This document shows positions 12,370 to 24,720 of a stretch of DNA of 64,000 nucleotides, piece after piece (position 1 is the stretch's first letter; the number at the start of each line of letters is the position of its first letter). The notes under the pieces were generated by a model. The model worked only from the letters and a program-made list of their open reading frames with translations, searched no databases and was not told the origin of the DNA. The position numbers and the translations under genes were made by a program. The stretch covers positions 2,042,010-2,106,009 of the forward strand of contig NC_067128.1 of assembly GCF_021347895.1 (NCBI RefSeq), written 5' to 3'. The stretch comes from Acanthochromis polyacanthus (Eukaryota; Chordata; Actinopteri; Pomacentridae).

Positions 12370-13060
12370 CGTCTTGAGTGAGATTTTGGACTGTTCCTCC
12401 TTTGTGATGATCTCCAGGTCTTTGAGGTTGGAAGGCTTCCTCATCACCTCTCTGGACTTCAGCTCCCTTCACAGATTCTGGGATTCATGTTTGGACTCTG
12501 GCTGGTTCACGGCACCATGTTTATATTGTTGTCTATTATTCTTGTTTTCTGTCATTTCTCAAAGCCTTTGGCTGCATGTTTCAGACCACTGTGTTGTTGG
12601 AAGGTCCAGTGCTGCCCAAGGCCAAGTTGTTCTGCACACTATCTGATGTTTTTTTTTCTCCAAAATCTTAATGATTTCTTCTTCTCTCATGATGCTGTTT
12701 ACTTTGACAAGGCTGTCTGGCCCATCGGCTGAGAAACACCAACAAAACATTCCATTCTCACCACCATGCTTGACCGTGGGGATGGTGTTCTTCAGCTTAA
12801 ATGCTTCTCTTCTACCTTGCCAAACAAAATCTGTTTCTTTGTCCAGAAAACTCCATTTTCATCTCATCCAACCACAGAGCTGATGACCGAAATCTCTCTT
12901 CTTTGTCCAGGCGAGCATTATTGTGCCTGTGGGAGTCCTTCTTGGTGGGTCTTGTTCAACGTCAGCTGAAGTATCTGGATTGAGATGTTGACACCAAAAT
13001 TGCTGAGATTTATCAGGATGGCCTTGGCGCCGATTCCTGAATTGTTATTGGCCTCTATCA
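12370..13060 (-). pseudogene. Dead Tc1-like transposase
   Basis: Read on the minus strand, three frames together give a relict Tc1/mariner transposase over nearly its usual span. From the N-terminal side come a GVNIS-type helix-turn-helix piece (about 12980-13050), then FVWQGRREAFKLKNTIPTVK and HGG (12760-12840), MFCWCFSADGPDSLVKV (about 12700-12750), WTFQQHSGLKH (12576-12608) and RKPSNLKDLEIITKEEQSKI (about 12390-12450). The family motif has Asp after WTFQQ; here it is His, so a catalytic acid of the DDE triad is gone. Several stops and frameshifts occur (a stop after CGWMR, another near the third catalytic site). I did not find matching terminal inverted repeats. It once cut and pasted DNA at TA sites; it cannot now make an active enzyme. 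Confidence 0.9.
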
Positions 13061-13460
13061 TTCTTTAAAATGTGCAGGGATCACTTTTGGCCTCCTACCA
13101 CACTGAGATTTTCTAGTCTCGAATTTATTGTACTTTACATTAGCCAGGCTAATAGCTTCCAGTGTCGTTTGAAAATGATACATATGAAGAAACCTGGCAT
13201 GTTTTACGTATAATTTTAGGTAGTTACCCAGTGAATGTGTGCAACTGAAAAGCATCGTATTTTATGTGTGCACTTGTCTGTGCACCATCGTGATAAGAGT
13301 GGCCATAACATGTTAATATCAGAGAGATCTGATGTTTTGAGAATTTAGTGGAATAAATAGCAAAGCTGGCATCATCAACTAGCTACAGTGAGGTGGAAAA
13401 CATTGACATATTCAATATTAACAAAATCCATGATCATGGATTCCTAGTTTTGTTGCCTTT
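13061..13460. other. Unannotated stretch
   Basis: No feature seen; it may include the lost 5' end of the Tc1 relict and the start of the next hAT fragment. Confidence 0.4.
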
Positions 13461-13656
13461 TGGTCATAAAGTTTTTCATAATGTTTTGTAGAAGACAACA
13501 TTTTCAGAACGTACTTTTTTTTCCCACTAAAACAAATTAAACATCAGTAGTTGTGGTTATTTATAGGTTATTATGCTCTGATTTTACTGGTCCGGTCCAC
13601 TGGAGATCAAATTGGACTAAATGTGGAACTTGAACTAAAATGGTTTGGCACCTCTG
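13461..13656 (+). mobile_element. Minisatellite hAT family, 3' end fragment
   Basis: The order ggtcataaagt, cactaaaaca, then ggttattatgctctgatttt, actgg, ccactggagatcaaattgga, atgtggaacttgaac and gtttggcacctctg matches the 3' ends of the copies at 30.2 and 41.1 kb. The minisatellite and 5' end are missing. Confidence 0.7.
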
Positions 13657-14259
13657 GACTAAGGGTTCTAGAAAGCACCGTATATGTTGTCATGGTGATG
13701 CTGTCGGTTCAGCATGTTGGACAGAGCAGGTATCACACCGTATTCTGTGACCCATCAGACGTGCACAGATTTGGCATCATATCCGGCTGGAATGTCGGTA
13801 AAATTCAACTAAAATACAGACTTTGCACTCCAAGAAACACAGACGTGGGGGTAATTCACAAACTACCAGAGATCCCCAGGTGATACTAATCCCATGTGAA
13901 TACTACATAAGTCTGTATGAGTCATGATCTTGAAGTTATGAATAATTGTAACTGTATTTCACCTCTGAATAATAGCTAAAACATGTTGGTCTGGACTGCT
14001 ACAGTGCACCGACTGACGAGCTAACACGCCACCCGTGCCGCTAACGTCGTGAAAAATGTCTTACACACTAACATTTTTGCCTCTTCTTCTGTTTTTCTCT
14101 TATTTTCTTATTGTACTGTCTGGGAAAATGCAAAAGAAGCACAAACTGCCTGCAGGCCATTAAAAGATATGACTTTGGCCAACTAAAGTGCATCAACAGG
14201 GATGCTCTGCACAGTGGAGCCGTTGCCCTTCAACTTTGTGTCTTTCACATTATTTACAG
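13657..14259. other. Unannotated stretch before a candidate exon
   Basis: No repeat or gene is recognised. The last 30 bases are pyrimidine-rich and end in tatttacag, a good splice acceptor. Confidence 0.35.
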
Positions 14260-14354
14260 ACCATCCACCACCGCAGCGACGGTGCGCCCGCTCCCCGCCC
14301 GGCTTTGTGCCACCGTACGGGGTGATCGGGCTTCACGACTCTGTTCGTCGGCAG
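14260..14354 (+). CDS. Candidate orphan coding exon (95 bp)
   Basis: This is a GC-rich island bounded by a pyrimidine-rich acceptor (ctttcacattatttacag) and a consensus donor (ggcag, then gtaggg). One frame is open through both borders and reads HPPPQRRCARSPPGFVPPYG then VIGLHDSVRRQ, with one base of the first codon supplied upstream and a phase-0 end. A second frame is open too. I do not recognise the protein. No neighbouring exon was found within several kb, so it could be an exon of a gene with very long introns, an untranslated exon or a chance match. Splice signals and base composition are seen; function is unknown. Confidence 0.35.
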
Positions 14355-16220
14355 GTAGGGGAGACGCGGGGTGTTTCTGCTAAACGGTGGGTGAGCGGCC
14401 TTAATGATGCAGCTTTCGCTATCGCTCTGTATGCAGCTCATAGCCCCCAGCCGCTGCAGCCTGTCTCAGCATTTCTTCTCCATCTGTGGGAGGTGGCGTA
14501 ACCTGCCGGGTGAGAGCGAGTTGGCTGGGAAGAGGTAAGGAATAAGGTCAGAGTAGGAGCATTAACTGAGGAAGAAATGTTTATGCCCAGAGTTGGAGCT
14601 GTGCTGGAGAAAAGGTTTATTTCTTGTGGCTATCTCAACTTTCTTACAAACGTCAGTGTTATTCTACAAATCTAGCAGAGTTTTCTTTTTTTTCCCCCCC
14701 CCCACAGTTAGCGTCCAGAAAGGCAAGTTGTGAATGATGGTATCATGACATCTGCCTCCATTCTCTTCCAAATTTACTTCTTTTTGCTTGTCTTTTACTT
14801 GTTCTTCAGTCCCTGTGGCCCCACATGTGCTGTCAAACATAGAAGTAACAGCGAACTCAGAATCTAAACTATCGGCAGCTGACATGCTGCTGTGGATATG
14901 CCGATTCGGCTGTCCTGATGTGTAGCACATAAACAATACTAAATCCACAATTAATCTTTAAACAGCAACAGGTTGTAGATATTTTTTTAGCAGCAAAACA
15001 ATCAGATCAAGCTCCAGATCACCATCAGCTACTGTCAAATTAACTGGTGTCAGTTATGTGGCGACTACGCAATTACGGAGCAAAGAAGAGCAAAGAAAAA
15101 TGTCAGGAGATGCTTTTGTTGAGTGTACTTAAAGTTTAATTGGTTGGGTGTTCGTTAGCAATTCATCAATATTAATAGTCACTTCAGTTCTTTTTTTCAG
15201 TGAGATTTTCAGTCTTTGGGGTCTATTTTAGCGGTCGTACCGTCACTGGGATGATGAAGAATGTTATATTTATATCACAGATTGTTTTCACATATGGTGC
15301 AGATTTAGCAAATTAGGATTTTGTGTTTTTTTTTTTTTTCCAGATTGATACAGCATAAAATGCCTCAATTTGCGGCTTCTTTTCTAAAAAAAAAACTGCG
15401 ATGTAAGTTGCGATGATTTAAGCATATTTATGACAGTTGGTAAAAAAGTTGCATTTTTTCAGCTTCTACAACGTTTCAACATTCTAATTGACAATATTTC
15501 TTCCTTAACTAATTCTTTAACACGATTCGACTCATTTCTACGAGCTGGAACACCACGGTGGGAAATCAGCAGCAGCCAGACACTGGTTTAACATGAAGTG
15601 GTCGGTAGATTCAAGGCACCAAATGATCGCAACAGATCTGGATTCCATCACGGTGATCTGTCTGGTCTGTGGCCCGCTCCTTTTCAGACATTCTCCTAAT
15701 ATGTTTCACGGTAGAAAAGTGTTTGTCGGTGGATGATTTTCGTTTCTATTCCACCACAATATTGCACGAGTGTAAAACAGTTTCATCTCCGCTTTGGTGA
15801 AGAACATCAGGGAATTGTTTTTTACGTTCTTCAGCAGTGATTTTGGTCGCTTCACTATGTTCTAATGCTAGCCTTTATCTTTTTTTTATGTATTAAGACA
15901 TAAACAACAAAGCTGCACCCTTCTACTGCAGCTTAAATGAAACAGAAAAACAAATAAAAGATGCTAAAATCCTCCACAGAAGTATAGGAAACTCAGATAC
16001 TAATGATGATTCCTGATGGTTAATATAAAATGATTGGTTAGTGCAGATTTAAAGCGACAACTCTGCTCACAATTATGGGTTAATGGTGGATGCTAAAGAA
16101 GACAAGAGCCATAAAGTCAGAGATCATTCAGTTAATGGATTTCTTACTTCATTAATCTCTCACTATTTTTTATAATCGATCAGTTTGAGGAATTTCTAGC
16201 AAAGATAGTGTCAAAGCAAA
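14355..16220. other. Unannotated stretch
   Basis: It holds T/C runs near 14690 and 15330 and no gene I can support. The part at 15510-15880 has higher complexity but is not open in any frame. Confidence 0.4.
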
Positions 16221-16556
16221 GGTAGTGTCTACAGATACGGACCCGTACCCGTAGCCTGTGGACTACGGATACGGCACTTTTCATTTGCCAATCAGATACG
16301 GACCCGTACGCGAGTCTCGCGAGTCAAGAAGCTGCTAACCACTGCAAACTGTTGAAAGGTAAGCAAAGGTTAAGGTTAGGGTTAGTGTTAGGGTCAGGTT
16401 TAGGGTCCGTACCTGTAGTACCGATGCTACGGGTCCGTACCTCTAGCGTCTACCGGGAGTCACGTGACCAGATCTCGCGTATCTGATTGGAAATGGAAAG
16501 TGCCGTATCCGTAGCCTGTGGCCTACGGATACGGGTCCGTACCTCTAGCAACAACC
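16221..16556. mobile_element. Foldback MITE with GGTAGTGTCTACAG ends, copy 1
   Basis: The left arm has acccgtagcctgtgg, then ctacggatacggcac; the right arm has gtgccgtatccgtagcctgt, then acgggtccgta, so the arms are inverted. The centre has ggttaaggttagggttagtg, a telomere-like run. Flanking bases caaagcaaa and taaagatta match poorly, so any target duplication has decayed. A second copy at 33814-34131 supports the borders. Confidence 0.8.
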
Positions 16557-17551
16557 TAAAGATTAAGAAAGGCCTTCTTCTTTTACCTATTAATTAATCT
16601 TTCAGAAATGACAACCAGCTTTTTACCGTATTAGAACCATCTTGACTCTTCACAGCTTCTCTCGTTTCATCATAAGTGTTTTATATAAGCGTTATTAAAT
16701 TGTTATTTTTATATCCTCATATCAGCAGCTGTATCATTTCATAATTGAGCAGGAGATCGTGTGGCGTCTGGCAATATCAAAACCATGATGGCGAGATTCT
16801 GTTTGAGTTAGCAATTTAGAAAACTTTGTGCTTAGTGGAAATGATTGCCATTGTTTTATTCATTGAAATGTGCACATACAGCAGCCGGCATGCAGAGACA
16901 TGCAGTCAGGAGAAGTAAAACAGGAAACTGTCGGTTCTCAGGGTTAAACACCGAGCTTTGATTGTCAGGAAAGAGCCGTTTATCCATACAGGTATTGATT
17001 AGATCACCTCAGACTATGAGCACGGCGTGCATACGGCAAATGAAAAGCTGCCTCCTTTCATTTCTTTACTTAAGTATGATCCCTAATGAGGATTTCAATA
17101 ATACAACAGGGCCGAGCAGCAACTCCAGCTTCTACTCAAGCTGCATTTGTCAATTATGTATGTGCTGCAGATAGAAGCTATGGTTGTTCTACAAGTGAGC
17201 TGACAGCTTTCAAAACCTGCAGATGTGTCCTCTTGTCAGCAGCAGGGATCTTAAAACTGCATAGCCTGCTTGCAGTTGAGTTGTTGTGGCTTCACACAAC
17301 TATTTCCCCGAGTAAAAGGGCTGCCTGTCTGCACCGATACCTCAGAACGACACACTGAGTTATGTGCATTTTCAAAATTAAACTAATGGACACATTAAAC
17401 TGACTTATAATTAACAGTAATACATAACATCTGCCTTGTTATTAACCGACAGTCATTCCTTTTGCTGGTTAATTTGTCTTGCTTTGACTTCTTGTACCAT
17501 TTTTTATTTTTCCAAGCGAAACAAATGTTTAATTTCAAAGCTGACAAATAC
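16557..17551. other. Unannotated stretch
   Basis: The part at 17060-17280 is complex, repeat-free sequence that might be conserved non-coding DNA; there is no coding evidence. Confidence 0.3.
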
Positions 17552-17571
17552 ATATATATATATATATATAT
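17552..17571. repeat. (AT)10 microsatellite
   Basis: Uninterrupted at repeats between cac/aaatac and tcaattt. Confidence 0.9.
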
Positions 17572-17769
17572 TCAATTTGTATACAGTATCTGATTAAAGG
17601 AATTGCAAGGCTAACACTTTTGGAAAATCACATAAAACTTCCCAGCAGTGATTTGAGATAAATCCATCCAGCTCAAGACATTTGCATAATTGTGTTTACC
17701 ATGTAAGAATTGTACCGTAAAGGCTGCTTTTGCAGGACCGTGCACGTCAGCAGCATGTAATTTGTTGGG

Positions 17770-17770
<1 letters not shown>

Positions 17771-17840
<70 letters not shown>
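17771..17840. repeat. (TG)35 microsatellite
   Basis: Seventy bases of perfect tg. ORFs of alternating His-Thr or Val-Cys across it are artefacts. Such a long pure tract is likely to vary in length between individuals. Confidence 0.98.
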
Positions 17841-17841
<1 letters not shown>

Positions 17842-20355
17842 CACATCAGAGGGCTTGTGAATTGTTTATCTGAGTACAAGAGAGCAAAAAAAACAAAAAA
17901 CACTCCATACAACTTGGGACTAGACGATGAGTCAATGAAGCACGGTAATAACGCAAGAAAGTCAGCAGAGGAAAAGAAAAAAAAAGCCAGCGGAAAGATG
18001 TAAAAGAAGGGGGCTTGAATAGCAAAGCAAAAAAGCCCGGAGAAAACCAAAATAAGCGGCTTGCGGAGAGCCTAATGCAGCCCTGCAATAAACAAAATTA
18101 CAGATCAGCTTGGCTTCGTTTCACATTTCTGGAGCCGCAAACGCTGATTTCCTGTTTATCTAGATGGGAGGACAGGGGAGAGCCGAGGCGTAATTTGAAT
18201 TCGTATTTCATCCCACTTTAACAAGAGCTTTTTCCTGACTCGACATCTGTGTGGTGACACACACATGGCCAGTCATATGACTCATTAGCGTGTGTCACGC
18301 TGGGTTAAAGGGTTATGGTGTGTGCGTACAAAGCTTGCGAGGCAACTTCTGTCAGTGTGTGATATACGGCCGTTTGTGCGCGTCTCTGTCCACATTTTTA
18401 CCACTGACATTCAAGGTTTATTGTAAGAACTTGCAGACAGGAAAACCTTCGGGGCACTTTCTCATCGCTCCCCCTGATGAACTTCGCTGTGAGTGAGATG
18501 GAGGAATGATGGGAGTGAAGGGTGGGGGTGTAGGGGTCGGCCGAAAGGAAGTATAGCATAGAGAAGATAGGAGCTCGGATAGAAAACAAAGCGTCTAAGT
18601 ACATCCTGAAGAAATTTCTAATCCATAGCAGGCGTGAACTTGTTAAGTAAGGTCAAGGCAGCAACAACAAAACACATCATTTCAGCTCAGATCCTTGTCA
18701 ACCAGCGAATTAGCTCAGAAAAGAATCACATTCATCGCTGGGAACTGCTGCACAGCATCGCTACAACCATTCACACCGATGCATTATTTACCAATCACAC
18801 TGACACTCGTCCTTTCCTCCCCGTCAAAAGGTTATATTAAATGTCTGTGCACTAAAACTACTCCTCTCCATCTGCAAAGAAAGCGGCCTGAACTTCCATC
18901 CTCCCTCTCTCTCGCAGTTATTGGAATTATCTCAAGAATTTTCACCCTTTTTGCTTGTTGGACGTCTTCCAGCAGCACAGAACAGCGCGTTGTGCAAATA
19001 CATGTTCTAAAGGCATAAAGCTCACACATGAACCTCATTAATTAGCACCGCGCACCACACAGGAGGTTAATATTTGATAAATTGCAACCTTGGGGTTTAT
19101 GGAAAAATAATCTGCAAAGAGGCAAAGTCGGAGTTAATTACGGCGCCGAGGACCTCACAGGGCCGCTTTTGTTGTGTGACAGGAGTTTACGCAATCAGTC
19201 AGAAATGCAAAAGGTGAGCTTCCCTCAGGCCGAGTCTTTGACAGCTTCAACTCTCACTGCTATCAAAATACATCGGCTTCTTCCTGAGCGAGGGCCGACG
19301 GCAAAACACAAGGCAAAGCCGCCCGGTCTAGCGCGTGAAACATTATACAATAGCCAATAAATTTTGAACCCAAGCCTCGGCCCTAAAACCTTAACGCATG
19401 AATGTAAAACGACCTCGCTTGTCAGGAAACACCCTTTTAGCACCAGCGGGATGGAGTGGGTGGGTGGGACGGGGTTGTTGAAGTCAATCAAATGGACTCG
19501 CCAAGGATCCGGCCCCTCCGAGGAGGAAAGTAGTCGGTCTACTTAGTGTTCATTAATAAGTGGGTCACTTGGTTTAAGGCTGTGTGCCGCATCGAGTTAG
19601 ATTCTTGTGTGTGATGTAGCCCCTCATCCCTATCAGATTACTTCAAATACCCACACATGGGCCCACCTATCATATATGTGCTCATTTTCATGCTAATTGT
19701 CATTGTGTAGGTCATTTTGGTCACATTTGCATCCAACTGATACTGAGAACTGACCAAAGTTTAACGTTTAATCTGGTCGTTTCAGCTTAAATCTAGTGAA
19801 ATTTGTTACTCATTACCCACATCGCTGATATTTTACCATTTTTAACACCATTTTCAATACCACAGCAAAATTAAACCAATGAAATAAGTCAACTCTTTCA
19901 ATGAAATTCTAATAATAAAATGTGACAGAGTAAAATAATATTGTGTCAAAAAAATATATGATCTATGGTGGTTTAACACTTCCAGCCGCTTCATATGTGA
20001 CCAAAAGAATGTAAACAATAGCTGCAGTAAAAACAAACAGAGGAATGTGGCCTTGAAGTGTTTAAAGCACTGTGTCATGAAACTCACTCATCCAGTTTCC
20101 CTGAGAGCACTTTCAGGCACGTTTCTGTCATATCTGCCTCTGAAAAGCCTGAGATGTAGATGGATATGTGTGTGTGCTGGTCTCCTTTGTGTCTGCGTCT
20201 CATGCTAAATAAGCTAAGTTAGCCTCACAGACGGCTGTGGCCACATTTCAGGAACATTGTGACGCCATGCTAATATAAAATTACAACTGAAATTCGGTCT
20301 TTGAGCCGCTCAGATGAGTGAAGGTGGTTCCTCTATTTATTCCAAATGTGACACT
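17841..20355. other. Unannotated; possible conserved non-coding DNA near 19.0-19.4 kb
   Basis: The stretch 19030-19400 has cctcattaattagcaccgcg, gttaattacggcgcc and similar homeodomain-type cores in repeat-free, CpG-containing sequence. 18080-18200 has a similar texture. No splice-bounded ORF was found. Regulatory function is inference only. Confidence 0.25.
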
Positions 20356-21079
20356 GGCTTTGTCCGAAATGGCATACTAACGTACTACTCATACTAAGTG
20401 TGACGTCAAAATAAGTATGTAGTGCATTCACATTAGATAGTATAAAAAGATTGAGTACGTGAGAAATACCCGGATGTATAGTATTTCTGGAGTGTGCGCG
20501 GTGACCACACTAGTCATACTCAACCGCCCCACAATGCTTTGCGAGCTACCCACCGAAATTGAAGCCTCCGCGGGATATGTGGCCGGACGATTTTTATTTT
20601 ATTTTATGTGGTTAAGTAGTCATCCTAATCACCCCACAGATTTGAGAAATAGGCGTTTTCTGACCAACGTTTTAAATTTGTCAGACGCCTCACAACGTGC
20701 TACTGAATGCTAGCAGCTAGTTGCAGCAGCTCGCTTTGCATACAGAACAAGTAGCAGCTACCTCCAGTAGCCTGCAGCTACAATTGAAACGATTCACATA
20801 ATCTGGCTAATAACTGCATGAGGAGTGCCGGCTTGAAATTGCCACGTTAATTATGCGACTGTTTGTTAGCGTAAAACTGACCTGAAGCCGGCATTCAGCC
20901 GAGATATTTGATAGCCGTACTTCTGGTTTTTGTCGTCGGAGGTTTGAAATGCATTATGGGAAACGTAGTAGTATACTACAGTGTGAACGGTCGGCATTCT
21001 AATCATACTTATAGTACGTAGTATACAGTATATACTCATTGAGTATGTAGTATGTTAGTATGCCATTTCGGACACAGCC
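20356..21079. mobile_element. PIF/Harbinger-like non-autonomous element
   Basis: The left end is GGCTTTGTCCGAAATGGCAT and the right end complements it as GGCTGTGTCCGAAATGGCAT; the inverted repeat extends about 33 bp (actaacgtactac against actaacatactac). The 3-bp direct repeat act flanks both ends, in line with the 3-bp duplications of PIF/Harbinger. No transposase or Myb-like ORF is present. The class is inferred from duplication length and remembered TIR style. Confidence 0.65.
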
Positions 21080-21281
21080 ACTGTGTGTGTATTAATTTTT
21101 GTCATCTGTAACTTGCTCCTGATCATCAACTCTAAACATTTAACAGCTCCATAAATACTGTTGAGGCATAATTTCCTCCACTTGTTCCACCTGAACCATT
21201 CTGAAGAAGTCACCAGTAGCCAATCTACAGCTGCAGAAATTTCACAACCACAGACAATAACTACTGTTCAGAATTTCAGTA
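21080..21281. other. Short spacer between two transposons
   Basis: No feature seen. Confidence 0.4.
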
Positions 21282-22119
21282 CAGGAGGTCCTCAGCTTAC
21301 GTCAGAGTTCCGTTCCTACAGACTGATGGAAGTCAATTTTCGTAGTAAGAAAATGTAAATAAAGTCATTCCATGCATCATGATATCGCTCAGTTCTTCAT
21401 AAAGTCATGAATACCAACGACTTTCATGCATGTTTGAATCATTTCACTAGAAGATAACAGAATACGTTCCACTGTGTTTACAACTTGATCGAATAATGTC
21501 GCTGTTCGTCTGCGTTTCTGTTCCGAGTGTTTTATTAAATCTAATTTCACTTCTATGGTGTGTTGCCCTTAAGGCACAATTATCAATGTACTTTTATTTT
21601 GAAAAAGCCTAATTTTAAAGATATCTGTTGACAGTTGTCACTTTCTGTCCATTATTTTGATGTTTACCTTTATACACATACGTTCTTTTCTGGATGCACG
21701 GTTCTCTTCTTTGTAAACGAGGCAATGTTGTAAGGAATTAACTTCATTTTTTGACATACTGGTTCAGTTAAAAGGATTTATTTACATTTATTTCTGCTGT
21801 TTTATTCTGTTGCTGTTGCAGTTTTCACTCTGTATCGTGTATCAAGAGCCACAGTAAAGAAGTCAAATTTGCTACGACTCACGATTCATTTTGTAAGCAC
21901 GAGCTGAACTACTTGGACAGTCATCAAAATTTTCTCTGCCATCAGAAGAATGTGATTTGCACTTGGGAGCCATAATGAAGGACAATCCGAGGTGGAGTAC
22001 AACCGGAGAATGGAAACCGTCTAATAGCGCCGCGTGATGACGTATTCATCCACTGCATTTGTCAACTAGTTCCGACGCAACGCCGTAAGTCGAGGACGCC
22101 GTAAATTGAGGACTTCCTG
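21282..22119 (-). mobile_element. Tigger/pogo-like element, copy 1
   Basis: The ends CAGGAGGTCCTCAGCTTACG and gaggacttcctg are inverted and flanked by TA on both sides (21280-21281, 22120-22121), as in Tc1/mariner-pogo elements. On the minus strand a start near 21974 reads MAPKCKSHSSDG, close to the usual opening of Tigger transposases, but a stop follows within about 35 codons and the catalytic domain is missing. Copy 2 is at 50823-51463 in the other orientation. Confidence 0.75.
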
Positions 22120-22121
22120 TA

Positions 22122-23580
22122 TTAGTGCTCATGATGTTGTTAAATCCACTACTATAAGTCAGGTATTTCACACTTTCAACAGTTACTTCATTCTCATTTA
22201 ATCTTTAATTAGGCGGCTTCATTGAGATTTGACTCTTTCCCAAAAGAGACCTGAGGACAAGAACAATCCAGAGAAAACACAATGAAACAACACAATAAAC
22301 AAGAAATCAGAAAAGCTATAAAGCTGTAAGATCCCTGAAGGGAAAGTAGGTCTTTTAGTTTTAGGGAGGTTTGAAAGGCGACACCAGCTCTGCCAACTGG
22401 GGATTTCTAAGGTTAAGTATTTACTGAATCGTGTATTATAGAAACAGGGTTTAAATGGGAAAAGGCATGAGGCAGTTCAGAAGCTCCAGCAGCAGAGCTT
22501 TATGAATGAATAACATGAGACGCTCGTTTCTTCTTGACTGCGAGGAAGTCCATCCAAGCGTGTGATACAGAGAGCAATGATGAGTATGAAATGTGTCATT
22601 TAGGGAGGGAGCGGGGTAATCTGGGCGAGCAACCCTTCAAAATAGCCCAGGAGAAGAGATGCTGCCGTGAATTTAAGGGGGAAAAGTTCACCCAAATGAA
22701 AAACATCAACAGTTTATTTATCTCCTAAACACTGAAAATCCTCTCCATGTGTGATAGAACTTCTCTGACTGCTGCAACCTATGATACAAAATAAAGCATT
22801 TCCATTTTTACAGGGCTATTCATTGCTGTAATAATATGGAACCGCGGTGACTTTAATTAGAGAGGACACATTCTACCTACACGGGAACACACAATAATTA
22901 CAACTGCAAATATTATACTGTGGGACTGTGAAACCAGAAAACATCTGTCATGAAACAGCAAACAGATCAGAGTTTCAGAGTAAAATAATATCCTGACAGC
23001 TGCGGTGGAGGTGAGGACTCAACCTGAGGACAGAAACCGCTGCAGGGATGGAATAAGCTCAGAGGAAAATCTCCTGCAAACAGCTGGAGGCAGCAAATTA
23101 AACTTCAGCTCCGGTTAACATTTAGTCAAAACATTCTGGACTACATGTGTTGTTAGTGAGTCTCATTAGTTTTACCTGTTAAAGCTGCATTTTTATAGAC
23201 TTTTTATCTTGGCTTGCAATAGAAATTTGAAAAAAAAAATGAGAACATAAACTGTTCAAAACAGGAGAAAATATTGGCAGATATAAAATACAGTAAAAAA
23301 AAAGTCTAATTTAAAAGTCAAATGTAGTAGTAGTAGTATAACATGGAAAAACCAGACTTTATCTTGTTTTCACAGAAATCCTTTTTTAACCTCTGTAACA
23401 GTATTTTTTTCCTCTCATTTGGCATAAGATCAGTTTGGGCTGCGTGAGACGAATCCTGAAATTTGGTGTCTCAAGCCAAAAACTTGACAGTTGGCAGCTG
23501 TGTTTTCTGGTATTTTTAGCAAACTATGTAAACCGTTTGACCGTTGCTCTAATGTAATTTTTTTCAAATGATAAAACATC
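22122..23580. other. Unannotated stretch
   Basis: There is an AT-rich tail with gtagtagtagta near 23325; otherwise no gene or clear repeat. Confidence 0.4.
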
Positions 23581-23589
23581 TTATACATA

Positions 23590-24720
23590 CATGCAAACTT
23601 ATTTTTAGACAGTTATCTGAGCTATACTTCTACTGAGTGCAGTCTGTCTGTGGTGGCTGGTAGTTTTCTATATCTAATATACACTAGGGCTGCAAGGTGA
23701 ATCACATTTTTGTCACCATCTTAGCCTTCCCCATTTGAATAAATATGATCAAATGCAAAACTGACATTAAAATTGTTCCGCTAAAAGAAAACGGCACTCA
23801 TAGAAGACTTGGTTTCAAAGTGGGTACATCTAAAATTGCCTTATTTCACTTTATTCAAGTAATTTTTTGGTCGCAAACCTGCCTGAGTGGAGACTAGAGG
23901 CTTCTCTGTGCACAGCTGCTTAGCTAGTGTCAGCTGTCGCCTACATGTGACGGGCTGTGACACATCCTCGTTTATTTTCTCTCTCATTTTACCAATTGTC
24001 GTTTGGGGTCATATTCCAGTTCAATGTTTTGTTTTTGTATTAGAGAGCCACTGCTCTTTTGTAATTATTTCAACTGTTCGTGTATTATTTATGGAAATTG
24101 TCAGCTTAAACATACTTGCAGCTGATTATTTAAACTGTTCAGCCATACTTCTAGTGAGTGTGTCCTAACACTAGCAGTCTTACTGTGTGCGATACACACT
24201 CGGGCTGCACTATTAATCACATTTTAATGACAATCACTGCTTTGGCTTCCCACAACTACTACTTGATCTGCTGCAATGTTTGATATTTGAAATGCTACAC
24301 TCATTCTAAACAGCCCATGTCTGCAAATCATTTGGTTTCACATATTCACACAATAAATACAACATTTCACTCTTTTTAAAGTAATTTTTGTCACGCACCA
24401 GTTGGAGTATGCGGCACTATGGGACTGAATGGAGACTAGAGGCTTCTCTGTGTCAACTGTGAAGTATTTAGGGAACATTAGTAAATTCTATTGTCTATTT
24501 TGAGCGAGTATGGCATTTTGGGTACAATTTCATTTATATTTTAGTAGGGATGTCCGACATTCGCATGAAAATGTAATATCAGTCAATATCATTATCGGGT
24601 TTTTTTGGCCTATCATGAAAACCGATAAAATAATGAGTGGATTTCGCCAACATTTACTGGGCTCATAGAGGGAGAGACTGAACTGTTGTTTGAGACAAAA
24701 AAACATGCTATAAATATGGC
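23590..24720 (+). repeat. Tandem duplication covering the 5' end of a hAT-like element
   Basis: Two blocks run in the same order. atacttctactgagtg (23624) pairs with atacttctagtgagtg (24144); the flank atatacac pairs with atacacac; tagggctgca...aatcacatttt pairs with cgggctgca...aatcacatttt; gtggagactagaggcttctc (23888) pairs with atggagactagaggcttctc. The offset is about 510-540 bp. Because flanking DNA is included, this looks like a segmental duplication and not two independent insertions. Confidence 0.7.

Noticed and set aside
14690..14703. G-quadruplex or homopolymer functions (C run here; G/C runs at 26.1, 28.3, 39.6, 42.0, 43.8 kb)
   Set aside because: Single homopolymer runs do not make a specific case for a structure or role.
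16370..16400. Interstitial telomere
   Set aside because: Only two or three worn TTAGGG units inside a MITE; both MITE copies have them.
17611..18050. ORFs with long His-Thr runs
   Set aside because: They cross the (TG)35 microsatellite and have no other coding sign.
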